DNA from: Thermoplasmata archaeon
Lineage (GTDB): Archaea; Thermoplasmatota; Thermoplasmata; Thermoplasmatales; Thermoplasmataceae
Length of the DNA stretch: 47,167 nucleotides
Direction: 5' to 3'
NCBI GenBank assembly: GCA_021826765.1
Contig: JAKAYK010000001.1
Span: 1 to 47,167, forward strand
Shown here: positions 34,429 through 42,352 of the stretch, piece by piece
Layout of the letters: each line of letters begins with the position of its first letter
How positions within the stretch are numbered: position 1 is the first letter of the stretch
Position numbers and translations under genes: made by a program
The notes under the pieces: model-generated
Databases searched by the model: none
What the model saw: the letters and a program-made list of their open reading frames with translations, nothing else
Told to the model about the DNA's origin: nothing

Positions 34429-36003
34429 TCAAAGTTTTCTGATCAGGGATTGTAATTCAATCTGCATATAAACAACTGGAAGTTCAAGTTCGTAGGCTTT
34501 AATGGTTTCTGGGTGAACTTCTCCAATAAACCCTGACTTTTTTTCGTTAATCATTATACCTCCTGATCTTCCATTTATGAAACCGTTCAAGTTCTCAGAT
34601 GAAATTACAGGATTGTGTATTCCTGCAGAACTCAGAAGTGCATCCAGGTAACCTTTGATTTCTGAATAAGAGGATGAATTTGAACATATCCCTATGGATA
34701 ATAACCGCTTCTGAACATTCTGGTCAATCACGTCACCAATTTCAAATATTTTCTGGGGGAACCCATTATGCTTATTCCTTTTGAAAAATTCCATTGTTCC
34801 GTTGAAAAGAGATCTCCTGACAGCGGAGTAATCTTCACTTTTAGGATTCATGATCATTATAGACCCATCATCAGCACTGCTCTTTGATGTCAGGACAAAG
34901 TTTATCACTTCCTGGAGGCCCATTGAGAGCATCACAGATCTGAGTTTCTCCGCTAATGCGTTGAATGAATCAGGTTTTCCTGTAAATTTAGAGTATAATG
35001 GTGCCTCTGAAATGTTTCTAAGTTCTATTGCCTTTACGAGATCCTCCATCAGATCTGCCTTGCCCATAATGTCTACTCTTCCCATAAATGGAGTATAAAC
35101 ATATGAACCATACTTTTCATAACCTATTCTCTCAAAGAGACTATCCATTTTCTCCTCCTCAGGAATGAGTCCAAGAGACTTTTTGATGTATGAAGGATCA
35201 ATTGTAATGTGTTTTTCTTTCAGTAACTCTTCAGTGTCTATTGCATATTTCCCAATTGTTTCAAGGATGCTTACATCTGCACCAAGATTGATGAAATAGC
35301 CAATAGACAGTCTTGCAGCAATTTCAAGAGATCTTCGATCTTCCGCAGTGATGTCCACTAGCATTGATTCTGTTTGATCCCTTATCCGGGTTCTGCTTGA
35401 ATTGAAAAGAGGTGGAATCGATATTGCTCCTTGCTCGTCTTTAAAATAAGGATATTTTCCATTTTTCAAATTTCTCCCATAAGCTATCCCTTTTTCATGC
35501 TTTTGTATCAACTCCCAGATATCCCCAGAAACTCCATCGAATGTATCAAAATTGAAACTTGTATCTCCTTCTCCATAGTCGAGGTTGCCATGTACATGAT
35601 CAATATCATGCAATCCAAAAGCAAACATCTTTCTTGATCTTCCAGTCGTTTCCGAAAGTTTGTCAGTGAACGCAAGTGAATCCTGTATTATTTCTTGATT
35701 TTTGGAACTGAAATGTACCTCATATGCAATTGCGTACTTTCTCTGATTGCTCGATAAAGTCAATAATCTTTTTGATTTTTTTAACTTTCCTATAGGGAAA
35801 TCCTTGTGTATAAATTTCAAATATGCCCTGTGCAGTGCCATGATGGAGTACAAATCTGGCCTGTCAGGATTGAGTTCAATCTTCACATCGTTCCCAGTTT
35901 CTACTGAAAAACCCATGACTCTGGAAAAATAACCAAGGTCGTCTTTCCAATTTTTGCCAAAAGTGTTAAAAATTTGATTTTCGGTGATTCTAATTACCAC
36001 CAC
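34429..36003 (-). CDS. pheT: Phenylalanyl-tRNA synthetase beta subunit
   Basis: A 524-residue archaeal/eukaryotic-type PheRS beta subunit, which pairs with PheS to charge tRNA-Phe. The N-terminal region has KIELNPDRPDLYSI (near 41-54), the B3/4 editing domain covers about 90-260, and the B5 domain and catalytic-like core follow, with VYTPFMGRVDIMGKADLMEDL near 310 and LRSVMLSMGLQEVINFVL near 365. PheS is not in the window. The start is GTG 36003; a strong AGGTGA site about seven bases upstream fixes it. It follows the RHH regulator by two bases and should be cotranscribed with it, an uncommon partnership for a synthetase. Confidence 0.95.
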   Translation of the reverse strand: MVVIRITENQIFNTFGKNWKDDLGYFSRVMGFSVETGNDVKIELNPDRPDLYSIMALHRAYLKFIHKDFPIGKLKKSKRLLTLSSNQRKYAIAYEVHFSSKNQEIIQDSLAFTDKLSETTGRSRKMFAFGLHDIDHVHGNLDYGEGDTSFNFDTFDGVSGDIWELIQKHEKGIAYGRNLKNGKYPYFKDEQGAISIPPLFNSSRTRIRDQTESMLVDITAEDRRSLEIAARLSIGYFINLGADVSILETIGKYAIDTEELLKEKHITIDPSYIKKSLGLIPEEEKMDSLFERIGYEKYGSYVYTPFMGRVDIMGKADLMEDLVKAIELRNISEAPLYSKFTGKPDSFNALAEKLRSVMLSMGLQEVINFVLTSKSSADDGSIMIMNPKSEDYSAVRRSLFNGTMEFFKRNKHNGFPQKIFEIGDVIDQNVQKRLLSIGICSNSSSYSEIKGYLDALLSSAGIHNPVISSENLNGFINGRSGGIMINEKKSGFIGEVHPETIKAYELELPVVYMQIELQSLIRKL

Positions 36004-36005
36004 AA

Positions 36006-36335
36006 TCAGTCACCTTTATTCTTGTCCATGGTTTCTTTGAATTTTTCATCTACTTTCTTGGCCATGTACTCCCTTAGCACAACTCTGATGAGTTCATCCA
36101 CGGACACTGCTTCTCCGCTATTTATAAAATTATCTAGATCCTGCAACATTTTCTTCGTAATTTTAACGTTGATGTTCTTAACATTGGTATTTTCATCATA
36201 TTTTTCCATGAAGTCTTTAATCGATTCTCTTATTACATCTGAAATGGTATCATAATTACCCTTATCTCTTATGATCATAAGTCTTTCAAGGTCTTCTTCA
36301 GAGACCCTTATTGTTATTCTGTATGGGACTGACAT
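36006..36335 (-). CDS. Tandem ribbon-helix-helix (CopG-like) regulator
   Basis: A 109-residue protein that contains two ribbon-helix-helix units in one chain. The first (about 5-45) has strand YRITIRVSEEDLERL and helix SDVIRESIKDFM. The second (about 54-95) has strand NINVKITKKMLQDL and helix SVDELIRVVLREYM. RHH proteins normally dimerise to make one DNA-binding strand pair, so this chain could form an intramolecular RHH pair. It is probably a repressor. ATG 36335 lies about 26 bases after a TATA-like element embedded in a 20-base imperfect palindrome (36357-36376), which suggests autoregulation. The pheT gene follows by two bases. Confidence 0.85.
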   Translation of the reverse strand: MSVPYRITIRVSEEDLERLMIIRDKGNYDTISDVIRESIKDFMEKYDENTNVKNINVKITKKMLQDLDNFINSGEAVSVDELIRVVLREYMAKKVDEKFKETMDKNKGD

Positions 36336-36356
36336 AAATATCTTCCAAATTTAATG

Positions 36357-36376
36357 TAGTATATTATACAATACTA
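36357..36376. promoter_or_regulatory. Palindromic candidate operator over the RHH/pheT promoter
   Basis: TAGTATATTATACAATACTA has six-base perfect outer arms (TAGTAT/ATACTA) and eight of ten matching positions overall. Its centre is the TATA-like element about 26 bases before ATG 36335. A protein bound here would block TBP, so the RHH protein encoded next to it is the natural candidate ligand. The palindrome is seen directly; its function is inferred. Confidence 0.5.
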
Positions 36377-36780
36377 AAATGTTTTTCCATTGGAGTAGAT
36401 GTGAGAGCGGATCAACTACAATACACAAAAGAGTTGGAGCTTGTTGCAATATTTTAAGCAAGAAAGCAACCGACTTCCGGATGCGGATGAATTGCGGGGT
36501 GTCAGTAAAACACTAAAATTGAATAGCCTATTTTTATAATTTTACGCCTCTGCAGTTTGATTCGAACAGAGAGCATGACACATTCATCTCTTCCCCGTGT
36601 AGAAAACATTCCACTGCAACCGATGTGTTCTTGCGAACAGTCCGAAAATAACTGTCTTTCTCTTCAAGAGAGTGCCTTGCCTTTGAGGGCGTTAATAATA
36701 TGAAATGTATAATGGTGTTTGACTTGGAAAAAGCCCATGTATCTCCATGCTTAAGCATAGAAGTTTTACCGCTTTTCTCG
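36377..36780. other. Gene-poor stretch with possible IS200/IS605 relic
   Basis: No convincing gene is seen. The sequence is less AT-rich than what follows. On the plus strand 36401-36457 is an 18-codon open stretch ending in TAA (VRADQLQYTK and eight more residues). It is followed at 36458-36505 by a GC-richer run with CCGACTTCCGGATGCGGATG. A short C-terminal reading frame followed closely by such a run resembles the tnpB 3' end plus right end of IS200/IS605-type elements. I cannot confirm this without a database. A 74-codon frame at 36534-36758 on the minus strand has no promoter or family features. Confidence 0.3.
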
Positions 36781-37177
36781 AACTCCTAACATCATTTATA
36801 ATTTGTCTTAACTCCTTATTAATCTCTTAATATATTATTCAAAAAATTAAGTATTAGCACCTGATTCTTAATTTGAAAGAAAACTACAAAAATAATTTTC
36901 ATACTTTATGTAGTTATCATAACTACAAGTTTAGACCAAAAATGTAAAACATGTATTTATTTTAAGTGTTGACATATTTCATCAAAAAAAATAAATCGCC
37001 AAAATTTATAGTTAAGTCCTACATATCAATATTCATAACATTCAATACATTTTCACACTGGAAGTGTTTTGTTAAACGATATAAACAAATTTTACAAAAA
37101 ATTTAAGATATTTTAGCTTTCATAACTACAAAATACTTTTAATGCTGTGTGATCTATAATCAAAATAAGGTGTATGA
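36781..37177. promoter_or_regulatory. AT-rich upstream region of the tetraether-synthase-like gene
   Basis: About 400 bases of very AT-rich DNA without a gene. It contains a perfect 19-base palindrome at 36909-36927 and three copies of AACTACAA (36882, 36920s, 37123). The last copy lies at the upstream edge of the probable TATA element AAAATACTTTTA (about 37130-37141) of the radical SAM gene. An AAGGTG Shine-Dalgarno site (37167-37172) precedes ATG 37178 by five bases. Confidence 0.5.
36909..36927. repeat. Perfect palindrome, arms TGTAGTTAT/ATAACTACA
   Basis: Nine-base arms around a single central C form an exact inverted repeat. The same half-site ATAACTACA recurs at 37122-37130 next to the promoter of the radical SAM gene. 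This is the form of a dimeric regulator's operator. It could instead be a chance hairpin in AT-rich DNA, but a perfect nine-base arm repeated downstream argues against that. Confidence 0.6.
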
Positions 37178-39001
37178 ATGATCGCAACAGAAGAAAGGAA
37201 TAAATTCCCACAAATCAGATTTGCATCTGATTTTGAGATAAGTAAAAATGCGCCATTTAAAACGGTTGATGAGTTCGTCGATTCGATGAGCAGTCTCATA
37301 ACGGATGACATGATGGTAATGAGAGTAACAGAGAGCCTTTGCCCTATCTGTGTTGACGATGAGAAATTTGACCAGATGAGAATCCCTGCTATTGTTTATG
37401 AGAATGGCGGAGAAGTCAGATTGATAAAGGAATGCCAGGAACATGGCATTACAAAAGAGAAATACTGGGAAGATTACGAGATGTACCAGGAAGCAAAAAA
37501 ATGGCAGGATGGTGGAATCAAGATCTTAAATCCGCATGTTGCTTATCTGGAGTCCAAGATAGTTTGCCCAACTCACTGTGGTCTTTGCGTTAAACACAAA
37601 TCACACACCGGCCTTGGAAATGTGGTTGTTACAAACAGGTGCGACCTTTCATGCTGGTACTGCTTCTTCTATGCAAAAGAAAACGAACCAATATACGAGC
37701 CATCCCAGGACCAGTTGAGAATGATGCTCAGAAGAATGAGAAATGAAAAACCGGTTGGGGCAAACGCAGTTCAGATTACTGGAGGAGAGCCAACAATCAG
37801 AGACGATATCCTGGACATAATCAAAATAGCAAGAGAGGAAGGATATGAGCACATACAGTTGAACACCAACAGTGTAAGAGCAGCATTTGATCCGGATTTC
37901 CCAAAGAAGATAAGAGAAGCAGGCTCAAATGTCATATACACAAGTTTCGATGGCCCAACACCAAGATCCAACCCGAAGAATTTCTGGGAAGTTCCAGCAG
38001 CTCTTGAGAACTACAAAAACGCACCACTCGGTGTAGTTCTGGTTCCAACAGTCATTGGTGGAATAAATGATATGTACCTTGGAGATATAATAAAGTTTGG
38101 GATAAACAACATTGATTCTGTAAGGGCAGTCAACTTCCAACCTGTAAGTCTTGTGGGCAGAATGCCTGACAGGATGAGGGAAAAACAGAGAGTCACCATA
38201 CCTGGATGCATAAAGAAAATAGAACAGCAGACAGATGGCCTTATTGGAAGAGAGGATTTCTTCACTGTTCCATCCACAACCAAGATATCAAACTTCGTTG
38301 AGCAGCTCAAGGGAAAAGATATGTACAAACTGTCAATACATTTTGCCTGCGGTATGGGAACATACATATTCAAGGAAGAGGACAAGATCACTCCAATAAC
38401 CAGGTTCATAGATGTAAGAGGAATGTTCGAGTATATAGGAGAACTCTCTGATGACATAAAGAACTCAAACATAAAGACTCTGTCCAAGGCAGCATCACTC
38501 ACAAAACTCCTGAAGAACATGAAGAGATTCGTTGATTATGAGAAGGCACCAAAAGACTTCAGCCTCAAGGACATGGTTTACAATGCATTCACAGAGGGAG
38601 ACTATCATGGATTGAAAGCGTTCCATTACAAGAGTATGTTCGTAGGCTTCATGCATTTCATGGATCCTTATACATACGATGTTGACAGGGTTGAGAGATG
38701 CGACATACACTATGCAATGCCTGATGGAAGAGTTGTTCCATTCTGTGCCTTTAATGTCATACCTGAACTTTACAGGGATGCAACACAGAGAAAATACTCC
38801 ATACCAGCAAAAACCTATGAGGAGAAAACTGGCAAGATCCTGAAGAAAGAGAAATACTTCAGGGAATACAACATGGAGGAAAAGAGGGGCATCATAGACT
38901 TCTATGAAAGAAGCATAGGCAGAAAACTCTCTCAGGATGAAATTGGCCTGAACCTGAACGAGTCTATACCGGTAATATCTTCATCAAAACCTGAAGATTA
39001 A
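37178..39001 (+). CDS. tes: Radical SAM protein, probable tetraether synthase (Tes-like)
   Basis: A 607-residue multi-cluster radical SAM enzyme. The radical SAM site is C155-x3-C159-x2-C162 (TNRCDLSCWYCFF) with GGEP at 202-205. Upstream are C55-x2-C58 with C86-x2-H89, a rubredoxin-like or zinc-like metal site, and C130-x3-C134-x2-C137. Further cysteines occur in HFACGMG (near 395) and in ERCDIHYAMPDGRVVPFC near 510-527. This cysteine layout and the GLCVKHKS element match the MJ0619-type family. A member of that family was shown to join archaeol chains into glycerol dialkyl glycerol tetraethers (Tes). Thermoplasmatales membranes are dominated by tetraethers, so the role fits. Substrate identity is inferred by family. 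The upstream region carries candidate operators. Confidence 0.85.
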   Translation: MIATEERNKFPQIRFASDFEISKNAPFKTVDEFVDSMSSLITDDMMVMRVTESLCPICVDDEKFDQMRIPAIVYENGGEVRLIKECQEHGITKEKYWEDYEMYQEAKKWQDGGIKILNPHVAYLESKIVCPTHCGLCVKHKSHTGLGNVVVTNRCDLSCWYCFFYAKENEPIYEPSQDQLRMMLRRMRNEKPVGANAVQITGGEPTIRDDILDIIKIAREEGYEHIQLNTNSVRAAFDPDFPKKIREAGSNVIYTSFDGPTPRSNPKNFWEVPAALENYKNAPLGVVLVPTVIGGINDMYLGDIIKFGINNIDSVRAVNFQPVSLVGRMPDRMREKQRVTIPGCIKKIEQQTDGLIGREDFFTVPSTTKISNFVEQLKGKDMYKLSIHFACGMGTYIFKEEDKITPITRFIDVRGMFEYIGELSDDIKNSNIKTLSKAASLTKLLKNMKRFVDYEKAPKDFSLKDMVYNAFTEGDYHGLKAFHYKSMFVGFMHFMDPYTYDVDRVERCDIHYAMPDGRVVPFCAFNVIPELYRDATQRKYSIPAKTYEEKTGKILKKEKYFREYNMEEKRGIIDFYERSIGRKLSQDEIGLNLNESIPVISSSKPED

Positions 39002-39008
39002 ACCCTCC

Positions 39009-39015
39009 TTTTTTT
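39009..39015 (+). terminator. Poly-T run after the tes-like gene
   Basis: A seven-base T run begins eight bases after the stop at 39001, the form of archaeal intrinsic termination signals. It lies directly before the next ATG (39016), so read-through would be needed for that gene unless it has its own promoter. Confidence 0.35.
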
Positions 39016-39417
39016 ATGTTTAAAATTTTAGAACATGGATCAGACGTAATGTTTGAAATCCATTTTAATGATATAAATTCTTTTTTTGAGCAGATGGCAC
39101 TGGCATTTAGAAAAGTTATGGTTGATTTTTCTCCTAAAGGTACTATGATCGTCAAGAACATTACAATAAAAGATAGTGGAGAATACTCAACAAATGCCAT
39201 AAGATATCTGAATGAACTTATCTATACCTTTGATCTTGAATGGCTTATCCCAATAAAATGCATAGAAATTGAAAAGAAGAATGGAAATTTGATAATAACA
39301 ATGTCAATGGAACGGATAAGAGATCCGGGTTCTCTTATAAACATACCAAAAGCTGCAACCTACTCAGGTGGCAGGACGGAAAATGCTTCACCGCTCAGAA
39401 TAATTGTTGATATATAG
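39016..39417 (+). CDS. Archease family protein
   Basis: A 133-residue protein of the archease family, small metal-binding cofactors that stimulate the RNA ligase RtcB (tRNA splicing) and some tRNA methyltransferases. Visible family features are the N-terminal LEHGSDVMFEI (equivalent to EHTADIG), the central YLNELIYTFDLEWLIP, and the C-terminal PKAATYSGG followed by a final acidic strand ending VDI, where Asp binds metal. Asp near the start and the last residues (IIVDI) are the metal ligands in relatives. RtcB is not in the window. No strong Shine-Dalgarno site precedes ATG 39016. A direct functional tie to the preceding radical SAM gene is not implied. Confidence 0.82.
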   Translation: MFKILEHGSDVMFEIHFNDINSFFEQMALAFRKVMVDFSPKGTMIVKNITIKDSGEYSTNAIRYLNELIYTFDLEWLIPIKCIEIEKKNGNLIITMSMERIRDPGSLINIPKAATYSGGRTENASPLRIIVDI

Positions 39418-39433
39418 AAAAATCACAAATCCT

Positions 39434-39443
39434 ATTATAAAAT
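39434..39443 (+). promoter_or_regulatory. TATA box of the TauE/SafE gene
   Basis: ATTATAAAAT is centred about 23 bases before ATG 39461, implying a leaderless message for the exporter operon. Confidence 0.5.
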
Positions 39444-39460
39444 AAAGTAATGCTGAAGAA

Positions 39461-40444
39461 ATGATAGACTATGGTGCCCTGACAGAGTTTCTTCTTATTC
39501 TTGCAGGAGGCGTTGCTGCTGGAATTATAGGTTCATTGACAGGGCTTGGCGGTGGATCAGTTCTTGTTCCGCTTCTTACGCTATTCTATGGAGTCCCGAT
39601 TGAATATGCAACCGGTGCCAGTCTAATTTCTACCATTGCAACATCTGCTGGTTCTGCAAGTACCTATACAAAAAAGGGAATAGCAAATATCAAGATCGGA
39701 GTAGGGCTTGAGGTAGCCACTACCCTGGGAGCGATCATTGGAGCGCTTACCTTTGAGATCGTCGTAACGCACAGCCTTCAGTATGTACTTTATCTTCTGT
39801 TCGGAGTTGTGATTCTGACATCCATAATACCTACGGTTAAGAGGGGAAAATATGAATACCCCGAAGAAAAAACCCTAGATTTTACCAGCAGAGTATTCCA
39901 ACTTGGCGGTAAATATTATGATGAAAAATCTAAAAAAGAAGTTCACTACACAGGTGTCAGATGGTGGCTCGGAGAAATTATAATGTTTTTTGCAGGGCTT
40001 TTATCTGGACTTCTCGGAATTGGAAGCGGTGCGCTTAAAGTTTTAGGGATGGACTGGGCAATGAATCTTCCTATGAAGGTTACTACCACAACAAGCAACT
40101 TCATGATCGGAATTACTGCTGCGACAGGAAGTAGTATTTACTGGTATGCAGGGTACATACAATTTTTCCTTGCTTCAGCAACTGCCATCGGTGTTCTTGT
40201 TGGCTCTAGAATCGGGTCAGCAGTTCTCCTTAAAATTTCAAACAAGGAAATCAGGTGGATATTCTTCACAGTGCTGAGTTTTCTTGGAGTTGACATGATT
40301 TTCAAAGGAATTACACTTTCTAAAATATATAACATTCCACCCATAGACGGTTTTGGGATTGCAATCACGTTCTCAATCATATTAGTAATACTTCTCTTTA
40401 TCAAATTGTCAATAGCGGAGGGCAAATATGGAAACCTCAGATAA
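39461..40444 (+). CDS. TauE/SafE family sulfite/anion exporter
   Basis: A 327-residue membrane protein of the TauE/SafE (DUF81) family, which exports sulfite, sulfoacetate or related organic sulfur anions. About eight helices are visible in two inverted repeats. The family repeats are GSLTGLGGGSVLVPLL (near 25-40) and GLLSGLLGIGSGALKV (near 180-195). A cytosolic loop of about 55 residues (about 125-165) separates the halves. The downstream DUF1634 gene overlaps by 17 bases, a known pairing for this family, so both form one transport unit. The anion moved cannot be told from sequence. Confidence 0.92.
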   Translation: MIDYGALTEFLLILAGGVAAGIIGSLTGLGGGSVLVPLLTLFYGVPIEYATGASLISTIATSAGSASTYTKKGIANIKIGVGLEVATTLGAIIGALTFEIVVTHSLQYVLYLLFGVVILTSIIPTVKRGKYEYPEEKTLDFTSRVFQLGGKYYDEKSKKEVHYTGVRWWLGEIIMFFAGLLSGLLGIGSGALKVLGMDWAMNLPMKVTTTTSNFMIGITAATGSSIYWYAGYIQFFLASATAIGVLVGSRIGSAVLLKISNKEIRWIFFTVLSFLGVDMIFKGITLSKIYNIPPIDGFGIAITFSIILVILLFIKLSIAEGKYGNLR

Positions 40445-40835
40445 ACTGACAGCAGTAGTCAGTGCGATTTTGAAATATGCGATCATATTGAGCATTTCCT
40501 GCATAATTATTGGCACTAGCCTGATGTTCATAAATGGAAATGCAAATGGAATTCCAATTTCCCAGCTCGCAAATTATGAAAATCCAAAAAGCCCTTCATA
40601 CAATTCGTCTTCATTTTCCCCGGTTTTAATTCCTCAGGGCATAGCCCATTTTGATGCACTTGGTTTTATATCTCTAGGACTCTGGGTGCTTATATTCACT
40701 CCCGTTACTGTACTTATTTCATCCTTGGTTGATTATATGTATACAAAAAACAGGTTATATACAATCCTGACGTTCATAGTTCTGTTTAATTTGTTTGCAG
40801 CAATAGTAATAGTGCCTCATTTTGTAACGAATTGA
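40428..40835 (+). CDS. DUF1634 membrane protein, partner of TauE/SafE
   Basis: A 135-residue protein with three membrane helices (about 12-34, 76-98, 109-130) and one outer or inner loop of 40 residues. It matches the DUF1634 family in layout, with the segment IAHFDALGFISLGLWVLIFTPV in the second helix region. Such proteins are regularly found next to TauE/SafE exporters and are presumed to assist them. It overlaps the exporter gene by 17 bases. Biochemical role unknown. Confidence 0.82.
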   Translation: METSDKLTAVVSAILKYAIILSISCIIIGTSLMFINGNANGIPISQLANYENPKSPSYNSSSFSPVLIPQGIAHFDALGFISLGLWVLIFTPVTVLISSLVDYMYTKNRLYTILTFIVLFNLFAAIVIVPHFVTN

Positions 40836-40864
40836 GTATTTCATCGTTACAAAAGAGTTATTAA

Positions 40865-40873
40865 TTTTATAAA
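40865..40873 (+). promoter_or_regulatory. TATA box of the GltD-like gene
   Basis: TTTTATAAA is centred 25 bases before ATG 40894, consistent with a leaderless or nearly leaderless message. A GGTG four bases before the ATG adds a possible ribosome site. Confidence 0.55.
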
Positions 40874-40893
40874 CATCATGAAAAAGGTGCTCA

Positions 40894-42348
40894 ATGCTGA
40901 GATTCGAAAGAGTTAAAATTAGGGAGGAAGAGCCTGATAACAGGACAAAGAGTTTCACTCTCGAACCTCTGATAGAATACTCAAATGATGAAGCTACCAC
41001 CGAGGCATCAAGATGCATTGGATGTAATATATGCACACAGGCATGCCCTGCAAGCCTCGATATTGGTGGTTACATAAATAGCACTGCCATTGGAGATCCT
41101 GCACAGACGGTCAGGATTGTTTTTGAGAATTTACCATTCCCTGCGATTATTGGAAGAGTCTGTACACATAACTGTGAGGATATCTGTGTCATGTATGATA
41201 CTGGTGGCCCCCTTGCCATACGTCATCTTAAGAGATATGCTGCTGACAAATTCGATGATTATTCAAAGATAATGAATGTGAAGAGAAGAGGTTTCCTGAA
41301 CAGGAAGGTCGCAGTTATAGGATCGGGGCCTGCAGGTATGAGCACTGCCTATTACCTTGCAATACAGGGAGTCAAGGTAACAGTTTTTGAAGCTTTGCCG
41401 GTTACAGGCGGTTTCATGAGAGTAGGGATTCCAAGATACAGGCTTCCTGATGACGTAATAGATAAAGAAATAAGATTCATCCAGTCTCAGGGTGTTGAGG
41501 TGAAATTAAACACAAGAGTTGGAAAAGACGTATTCTTCCCGGATATAATGAATGATTTTGATGCCGTTTTCATTGGGGTTGGAAATCACAGGCCAAGGAT
41601 GACAGGAACCACAGGAAGTGATGCAGAAAACATAATGCATGCCACAGAATTTCTTGGAAAGATTGCACTGGGCGAACATGTGGATGTTGGAAAAAATGTA
41701 ATCGTGATTGGTGGAGGATTCACTGCCAATGATGCTGCAAGAATCTCCATGAGGCTTGGGGCAAATAGTATAAAGATTATGTACAGAAGAAGGGAGACTG
41801 ACAGGCCCGGCTATCCATCCACAAATGCTGATGAGGAAATGGAGGAAACCCTTTCTGAAGGAATTGACTATATGTGGGAAGTTACCCCATTTGAATATGT
41901 TAAGGAAGGAAACAGGATTGTTGCGATAAAGTACTGGAAGAATGAGATGATTTCAGACAGTACGGGAAGATCAAAACCTGTACCCATAAAAGAGAAAACG
42001 TTCACCATGGACATTGATTTTGTCATTGAGGCGACTGGCCAGGAAACTGATTTTTCATTCCTTGGGGAAGACTACGCCAAAAGACTCAAACTGACACCAC
42101 AAGGACATATTATTGTCGATCAGAGTGGTATGACAAGCATTCCAAAACTTTTCTCAGGTGGAGACTCCACCAATATTACAAGAGATCTCATATCCGCTGT
42201 AAGGGATGGCGACACCGCAGTCATTGGTATACTGAACTATCTAAATATAATGGATAAAGTAAATGAGGAATATCTCCCCTTACTGGACAGATGGAAAAAA
42301 TTCTCTCCTATTTCAGCTAAAATGTCATATCCCGATAAAATAAAATAA
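40894..42348 (+). CDS. GltD-like FAD/NAD(P)H oxidoreductase with N-terminal Fe-S domain
   Basis: A 484-residue protein of the glutamate synthase small-subunit family. The N-terminal Fe-S domain has C-x2-C-x2-C-x3-C (CIGCNICTQACP, about 41-52) and a second group, VCTHNCEDIC, near 88. FAD binds at VIGSGPAGMSTAYYLA (near 140) and NADPH at VIGGGFTANDAA (near 270), with ATGQETDFSF marking the C-terminal FAD region. In the family the protein takes electrons from NAD(P)H and passes them to GltB, to ferredoxin-type partners or, in some archaea, works alone. No large subunit (GltB) is present here. Possible roles are glutamate synthase, dihydropyrimidine dehydrogenase-like or NfnB-like electron transfer. 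Confidence 0.88.
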   Translation: MLRFERVKIREEEPDNRTKSFTLEPLIEYSNDEATTEASRCIGCNICTQACPASLDIGGYINSTAIGDPAQTVRIVFENLPFPAIIGRVCTHNCEDICVMYDTGGPLAIRHLKRYAADKFDDYSKIMNVKRRGFLNRKVAVIGSGPAGMSTAYYLAIQGVKVTVFEALPVTGGFMRVGIPRYRLPDDVIDKEIRFIQSQGVEVKLNTRVGKDVFFPDIMNDFDAVFIGVGNHRPRMTGTTGSDAENIMHATEFLGKIALGEHVDVGKNVIVIGGGFTANDAARISMRLGANSIKIMYRRRETDRPGYPSTNADEEMEETLSEGIDYMWEVTPFEYVKEGNRIVAIKYWKNEMISDSTGRSKPVPIKEKTFTMDIDFVIEATGQETDFSFLGEDYAKRLKLTPQGHIIVDQSGMTSIPKLFSGGDSTNITRDLISAVRDGDTAVIGILNYLNIMDKVNEEYLPLLDRWKKFSPISAKMSYPDKIK

Positions 42349-42352
42349 ATTT

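Noticed and set aside
36550..36580. A TTCGAATC run resembling a tRNA T-loop.
   Set aside because: The flanking five bases (CTCTG and CAAAC) do not pair, and no acceptor, D or anticodon arms could be fitted.
36534..36758. Minus-strand frame of 74 codons in the gene-poor stretch.
   Set aside because: It has no recognised motif, no Shine-Dalgarno site or placed TATA box, and a composition unlike its neighbours; it is more likely chance or relic sequence.
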